Origin: an uncultured Collinsella sp.
Lineage (GTDB): Bacteria > Actinomycetota > Coriobacteriia > Coriobacteriales > Coriobacteriaceae
Assembly: GCA_902465105.1 (NCBI GenBank)
Contig: CABQLM010000016.1
Location: 1-33,874 of the forward strand
Length of the DNA: 33,874 nt
Direction of reading: 5' to 3'
Shown: positions 30,338-33,874 of the stretch, in pieces
Layout: every line of letters begins with the position of its first letter
Numbering within the stretch: the stretch's first letter is position 1
Notes under the pieces: model-generated
Told to the model about the DNA's origin: nothing
Databases searched by the model: none
Seen by the model: the letters and a program-made list of their open reading frames with translations, nothing else
Position numbers and translations under genes: made by a program

Positions 30338-32797
30338 ATGACCGAACACCACGCCATCAGTCGCCGAGCGTTTACGTTGGGCCTAGGACTTGCGGCGTTG
30401 TCGCCGCTTGCAAGCCTGCCCGAAACCGCGACGCTGGGTATTCCCCTGCGAGCGGCATTTGCAGAAGACACGCCCACACCGGCGGCCAACCTCGACAAGT
30501 TCGTCATTCGCCTTCGCCCCGCGGGCTATTTTCGCACCGCGAGCGTCAACGAAGACGGCAACGTCATCGGCAACGTCTGCCACCTGTTTAATGACGGCAC
30601 GTCCAGCAAGCTCATCCTTGAGCACGTAGCGACCGATACAGAAAATACAAATTGGTATGCCATCCGCACTCTGCTCAATTTCGAAGAGCACAAGAAGACA
30701 GGCTACAGCATTTGGTCAGTCGATGGCGACTCGGACAAAGATGGAAAGGTCATCCACGTATGGAGTGGCGAGCATGACGACAAGCCCAGCCGCTCTTTTG
30801 CGTTCGACCGCCAGTCAAACGGAACCTACATCATCCGAGACCGCACAAACGAGAAAAAAGACATTAATTACCTGGCCATAGGAAAGGACGGCAAAGACCA
30901 AGACAACAACAAGATCTGCCACAAGAGGAAGAGTATTCCGTGGGAGCTCGCCCTTGTCGGTTACGACAAGGGCGAGATCAATACCACGGTTAGAAGTATC
31001 GACTGGATCACGTATAGCAGCTACGTCGACGGACCATGCTGGATGAAATACGTCGACGACAACAAATACCTCGACGAGCTGAGCATCCCGGGCACGCATG
31101 ATTCGAGCACCTGTAGCGTCGACAACGACACCGAACCCCAAACCTCGCTTGCAAAGTGCCAGCAGGATTACATCGCCACGCAGTTGCTCGAAGGCATTCG
31201 CTATTTTGATATCCGACTCGGAAAGGGCGACAACCCCGGCATCGACCATGGAATATGCTACCTGCTCAAAAAAGACGGAGGCTTTATACATCTCTCCGAT
31301 GTCATCGGTTACTTCAAAACATTTTTGAACGAAAACCCGTCAGAAGCACTCATCATGCTTGTATCACGAGGCAACGACGAGGCTACCGACGAGAGCCTAA
31401 CGACGGCTTTCGCCAAGGTTTTGGACGAGAACCCAAAACTGTTCTATACGTCGAGCCGCGTTCCCACACTGGGCGAGGTGCGCGGAAAGATCGTCCTGCT
31501 ACGTCGATTTGGACTCGCCGGCGACAGCGTAAGCGGCCACACGTGGGGCCTCGACCTTACCGAATGGGATGACAAAATCAAGGCGCATTCCGGGCAGTCG
31601 ATGTGCCTTGTCCAAGACGCGCGAGGCTTTGAGACTACGGGCAATGCGGGCGACAAAGAGCCCTATTGCACCAAGGTATATGCCCAAGACCATTACAGCT
31701 GCGCGGGATCCAGTAAGATCGACTGGGTCGATATGGCCCTGAAGGCAGCGTCCGAGTTCGAGCGCAGCACCGTAGATATCACTGCCGCGGACGGGACAAC
31801 GGTGCAGGCAACGGAGCGCTGCTGGTTTATCAACTACACTAGCTGCACGCAAAACAACCCTTTTACCGCAGCGCGAGTGGTCGACGAGCACCTGTACAAG
31901 AGCTCGTATATAAACAATAGCGGAGTTGAGAGCACAAAGGCGGACTGCCGCAAGCACATTGGCATCATTGCGTCCGACTTTGTTGATGCGGCACTGGCCC
32001 GAAGCATCTACCAGCGCAATTACGATACGCAGCACAAGCAGACGACTTCGTGCTACCTCCCAGCCCGCATGCACATGACATATGGCGACTCGCTGAGCGA
32101 CGCCTCGCTCCAGGACGGCAAGACCGTTGGCGAGGGTCATTTCCGCCTCGTCGACAGCAGCAACGTACTCAACGTGGCGGCTTCGGGCCATGCGTTTGCC
32201 ATCGAATATGTGGATGTCGACGCCTTGGGCAACGAGACCGTTACGGAGCTGCGGGGCTCCGTGCCCATCGATATCGATCCACGCGCGCTGACACCCCACT
32301 TTGAGGGACTCGAAGGCCTTAAGGCCGGCGAAGACGTGCGCGCCAGGGTCACGGCGGCGCTCGAGGGCAAGCTCGAAAACGATCTCTGTACGGCCCAGCT
32401 TGAGTTTATGCGCGATGCGAACGGCGCTCCGGGAACGGTGATGGCCGAGGGCGAGACATTCACCGCGGGAACGTACTGGGTGCGCGCAAATGGGCTTTTG
32501 GGCGACGCGGCGCAGAACTACACGCTTGCCAATAACGGAGCCGCGAGCTTTACCGTAGCGGCCGCGGGCGGCGCAGGCAACAACGGTGCTGGTGCCGATA
32601 CTAGCCCAAAGGCAGACGGCGCTGACAAGAACAAAAACGGCAACGGCAACAAGGGCAAGGGATCGGGCGGAAAGCTCGCCGATACGGGCGACGGCTCTGG
32701 CATTGCCGCCGGGCTCGCCGCCGCCGTGGCGACAACGGTCGCCGGTACGGTAATGCTTGCCAACGACCGTGAAAGCGACGAAGGCGCTAGCGAATAA
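30338..32797 (+). CDS. Tat-exported PI-PLC-like phosphodiesterase with LAXTG-type C-terminus
   Basis: An 819-residue surface enzyme. The N-terminus has a twin-arginine motif (SRRAF, R9-R10), a hydrophobic stretch and likely cleavage near AFAE (about 42). Residues about 53-215 resemble a ricin-type beta-trefoil (repeated W-x-I and D-G-K-V segments). Residues about 235-600 match a bacterial phosphatidylinositol phospholipase C X-domain: LSIPGTHDSS with H254 and D255, RYFDIRLGKG with D291 and R293, IDHG with H304. These correspond to the two catalytic His and the inositol-site Arg of the Bacillus enzyme. A beta-rich region follows, then a G/N/K linker, LADTG (780-784) and a hydrophobic helix. 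The tail is acidic (NDRESDEGASE), unlike usual sortase substrates. LAXTG is the class E sortase type. Likely substrates are inositol or glycosyl-inositol lipids. Confidence 0.88.
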   Translation: MTEHHAISRRAFTLGLGLAALSPLASLPETATLGIPLRAAFAEDTPTPAANLDKFVIRLRPAGYFRTASVNEDGNVIGNVCHLFNDGTSSKLILEHVATDTENTNWYAIRTLLNFEEHKKTGYSIWSVDGDSDKDGKVIHVWSGEHDDKPSRSFAFDRQSNGTYIIRDRTNEKKDINYLAIGKDGKDQDNNKICHKRKSIPWELALVGYDKGEINTTVRSIDWITYSSYVDGPCWMKYVDDNKYLDELSIPGTHDSSTCSVDNDTEPQTSLAKCQQDYIATQLLEGIRYFDIRLGKGDNPGIDHGICYLLKKDGGFIHLSDVIGYFKTFLNENPSEALIMLVSRGNDEATDESLTTAFAKVLDENPKLFYTSSRVPTLGEVRGKIVLLRRFGLAGDSVSGHTWGLDLTEWDDKIKAHSGQSMCLVQDARGFETTGNAGDKEPYCTKVYAQDHYSCAGSSKIDWVDMALKAASEFERSTVDITAADGTTVQATERCWFINYTSCTQNNPFTAARVVDEHLYKSSYINNSGVESTKADCRKHIGIIASDFVDAALARSIYQRNYDTQHKQTTSCYLPARMHMTYGDSLSDASLQDGKTVGEGHFRLVDSSNVLNVAASGHAFAIEYVDVDALGNETVTELRGSVPIDIDPRALTPHFEGLEGLKAGEDVRARVTAALEGKLENDLCTAQLEFMRDANGAPGTVMAEGETFTAGTYWVRANGLLGDAAQNYTLANNGAASFTVAAAGGAGNNGAGADTSPKADGADKNKNGNGNKGKGSGGKLADTGDGSGIAAGLAAAVATTVAGTVMLANDRESDEGASE

Positions 32798-32833
32798 ACA
32801 AGCCGACCTTTTGGACGACGCATCGACTCGATG

Positions 32834-32870
32834 AGGGGCGCAGAACACCGTTCTGCGCCCCTTGCGTTTT
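32834..32870 (+). terminator. Intrinsic terminator between convergent genes
   Basis: AGGGGCGCAGAAC (32834-32846) pairs perfectly with GTTCTGCGCCCCT (32850-32862), loop ACC, followed by TGCGTTTT. It ends the rightward PI-PLC-like gene and may also stop leftward transcription. Confidence 0.9.
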
Positions 32871-32938
32871 GCAGATGAAGGATCAATGTGTCTAGAAAAC
32901 ACGCAGGCCGCGCCGTCATGTCAACCGGCACCGCTCCC

Positions 32939-33874
32939 CTACTTACCAAAGATCGCAGCGAACAAGCCCTTGCGCTTGGGCTTTTCTTCTCGGCAGGAAC
33001 CCTCGGCAACCGCCGCCACCTGACGTGGTTGTTCGCTGCCCCCACGGCGCACGATCTGGTACAGGAACGGCGATTTAACGTATTTGACCTCGATGGGCGT
33101 GGCGTGAACGGTGCTTTCGCCGGACAGATGCAGGCTCGGGTTGAGTGGCGCCACGATATGCGTCTCGCGCTTGTCGCTAAACACCACCGCTGCCGCGCGA
33201 CCCGTCTGGCCGTTCACGGCGATGCGCACCTGCTCGCCATCGCGTCCATCCCGCGCGGGGCGATCGACAAAGTAGACCGGCACCATAATCAGGCCGTCCT
33301 TGTGCTTGCGGGCCTTGCGCGCCCAAGTACGGATGCTCTTTTTATTGAAGCCCAAGAACGCCTCGGCATCGTTGCCGGCAATGTCGAGCGCCAGCTTATC
33401 AATGACCACCTGGTCCTTGGTGGACGCGTCGACGGAGACAACGCGGAAGTCGCCTTCCTGCATGGCAGGATCAAACGGCCCCACCTTGGCAAAGTCCCAC
33501 GGCTCCAGAATGCCCATAAGGCGAACGTCCAGGTAGTTTGCCCTGGGATACGCCCAGTCGAGCACCTCGTAGTACACCAGGGTTTCCTTGCCCAGGCCCC
33601 TGCTCGAGAAGGACGCCATCATGCGAAGGTCCGCGAGCGCCATGGGAAAATAGAAGAGCATCATGTCGTTTTGGATCGCGTCTTCCACATCGTGGCCGGC
33701 AAAGGCGTCCGGGTATTGGCGCACCAACTCAAGCGCATTGGCACGCGCCTGCTGCGGCGTTATCTCGCAGGGAATACCCTGCTCGGGCACGTACTCCGCG
33801 CCAACGCCCATAGTCAGGCGTTTGCTAAACGTCCCCGGCTTGAGCAGGTCGGCGGCACCGATCTTATTGCCGCA
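32939..33874 (-). CDS. Zinc-ribbon-type protein of unknown function, cut by the window edge
   Basis: The reading frame is open to the right edge, so the true start lies beyond 33874; an ATG at 33811 is internal. The visible part starts CGNKIGAADLLKPGTF, which looks like the second half of a CxxCG zinc ribbon. The segment MVPVYFVDRPARDG...RIAVNGQTGRAA matches the VPVW...NGQTG motif common in zinc-ribbon proteins of clostridia and actinobacteria whose function is unknown. It ends in a basic tail (KPKRKGLFAAIFGK) with no visible membrane helix. It converges on the PI-PLC-like gene. Partial sequence and family recognition by motif only. Confidence 0.75.
   Translation of the reverse strand, partial: CGNKIGAADLLKPGTFSKRLTMGVGAEYVPEQGIPCEITPQQARANALELVRQYPDAFAGHDVEDAIQNDMMLFYFPMALADLRMMASFSSRGLGKETLVYYEVLDWAYPRANYLDVRLMGILEPWDFAKVGPFDPAMQEGDFRVVSVDASTKDQVVIDKLALDIAGNDAEAFLGFNKKSIRTWARKARKHKDGLIMVPVYFVDRPARDGRDGEQVRIAVNGQTGRAAAVVFSDKRETHIVAPLNPSLHLSGESTVHATPIEVKYVKSPFLYQIVRRGGSEQPRQVAAVAEGSCREEKPKRKGLFAAIFGK

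Overview
The window looks like chromosomal DNA of a gut coriobacterium (Actinomycetota, Coriobacteriia), most likely Collinsella or a close relative. This is inferred from the high GC of the coding DNA, the Gram-positive surface-protein architecture (LPXTG-type and LAXTG-type C-termini, lipoproteins, GtrA paralogues) and an anaerobe-type gene set (class III FBPase, QueH, FchA). No rRNA, tRNA, CRISPR array, phage or transposase gene was seen. The last gene runs off the right edge.

Left part (1-11850): a leftward run of a DUF3267 zincin-like membrane protein, queH and queA (queuosine tRNA modification) lies divergent to a rightward pair of an unusual methionyl-tRNA synthetase and an RsmB/NOP-type RNA m5C methyltransferase. 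Next come a 56-residue membrane protein on the opposite strand, an orphan TIM-barrel-like protein with a strong terminator, a DegV protein (leftward), class III fructose-1,6-bisphosphatase, and two tandem GtrA-family membrane proteins ending in a terminator.

Centre (11960-20515, leftward): this is the most interesting region. A promoter and a cobalamin-type riboswitch precede a giant surface protein of about 2,400 residues. It carries seven Ig-like repeats, atrophied-Ig-like domains, three DUF4430 (transcobalamin-like) domains, a PQQ-like beta-propeller, an InlB/Listeria-Bacteroides repeat and a C-terminal membrane anchor. The next gene starts at or just past its stop codon and encodes a membrane-tethered protein with a fourth DUF4430 domain, followed by a terminator. 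I read this two-gene operon as a candidate B12-regulated, cell-surface corrinoid-capture system. Function is inferred from the riboswitch and domain families and is not shown by the sequence.

Right-centre (20628-26341, leftward): an ABC1/UbiB-family kinase-like protein follows a small phasin-like protein. Before these come a C69 dipeptidase and a methylene-THF dehydrogenase (folD) with a methenyl-THF cyclohydrolase (fchA). The FolD lacks both the Lys and the Gln needed for cyclohydrolase activity, so the adjacent FchA probably supplies that step. Between folD and the dipeptidase is a 230-bp AT-rich, non-coding block bounded by 47-bp imperfect inverted repeats, a candidate MITE or invertible segment.

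Right part (26749-33874): a run of surface genes reads rightward, each followed by a strong intrinsic terminator except where two share an interval: an LPKTG-anchored beta-helix-like protein, two paralogous lipoproteins, and a Tat-exported PI-PLC-like enzyme with an LADTG C-terminus. A zinc-ribbon-type protein on the minus strand is cut by the window edge.
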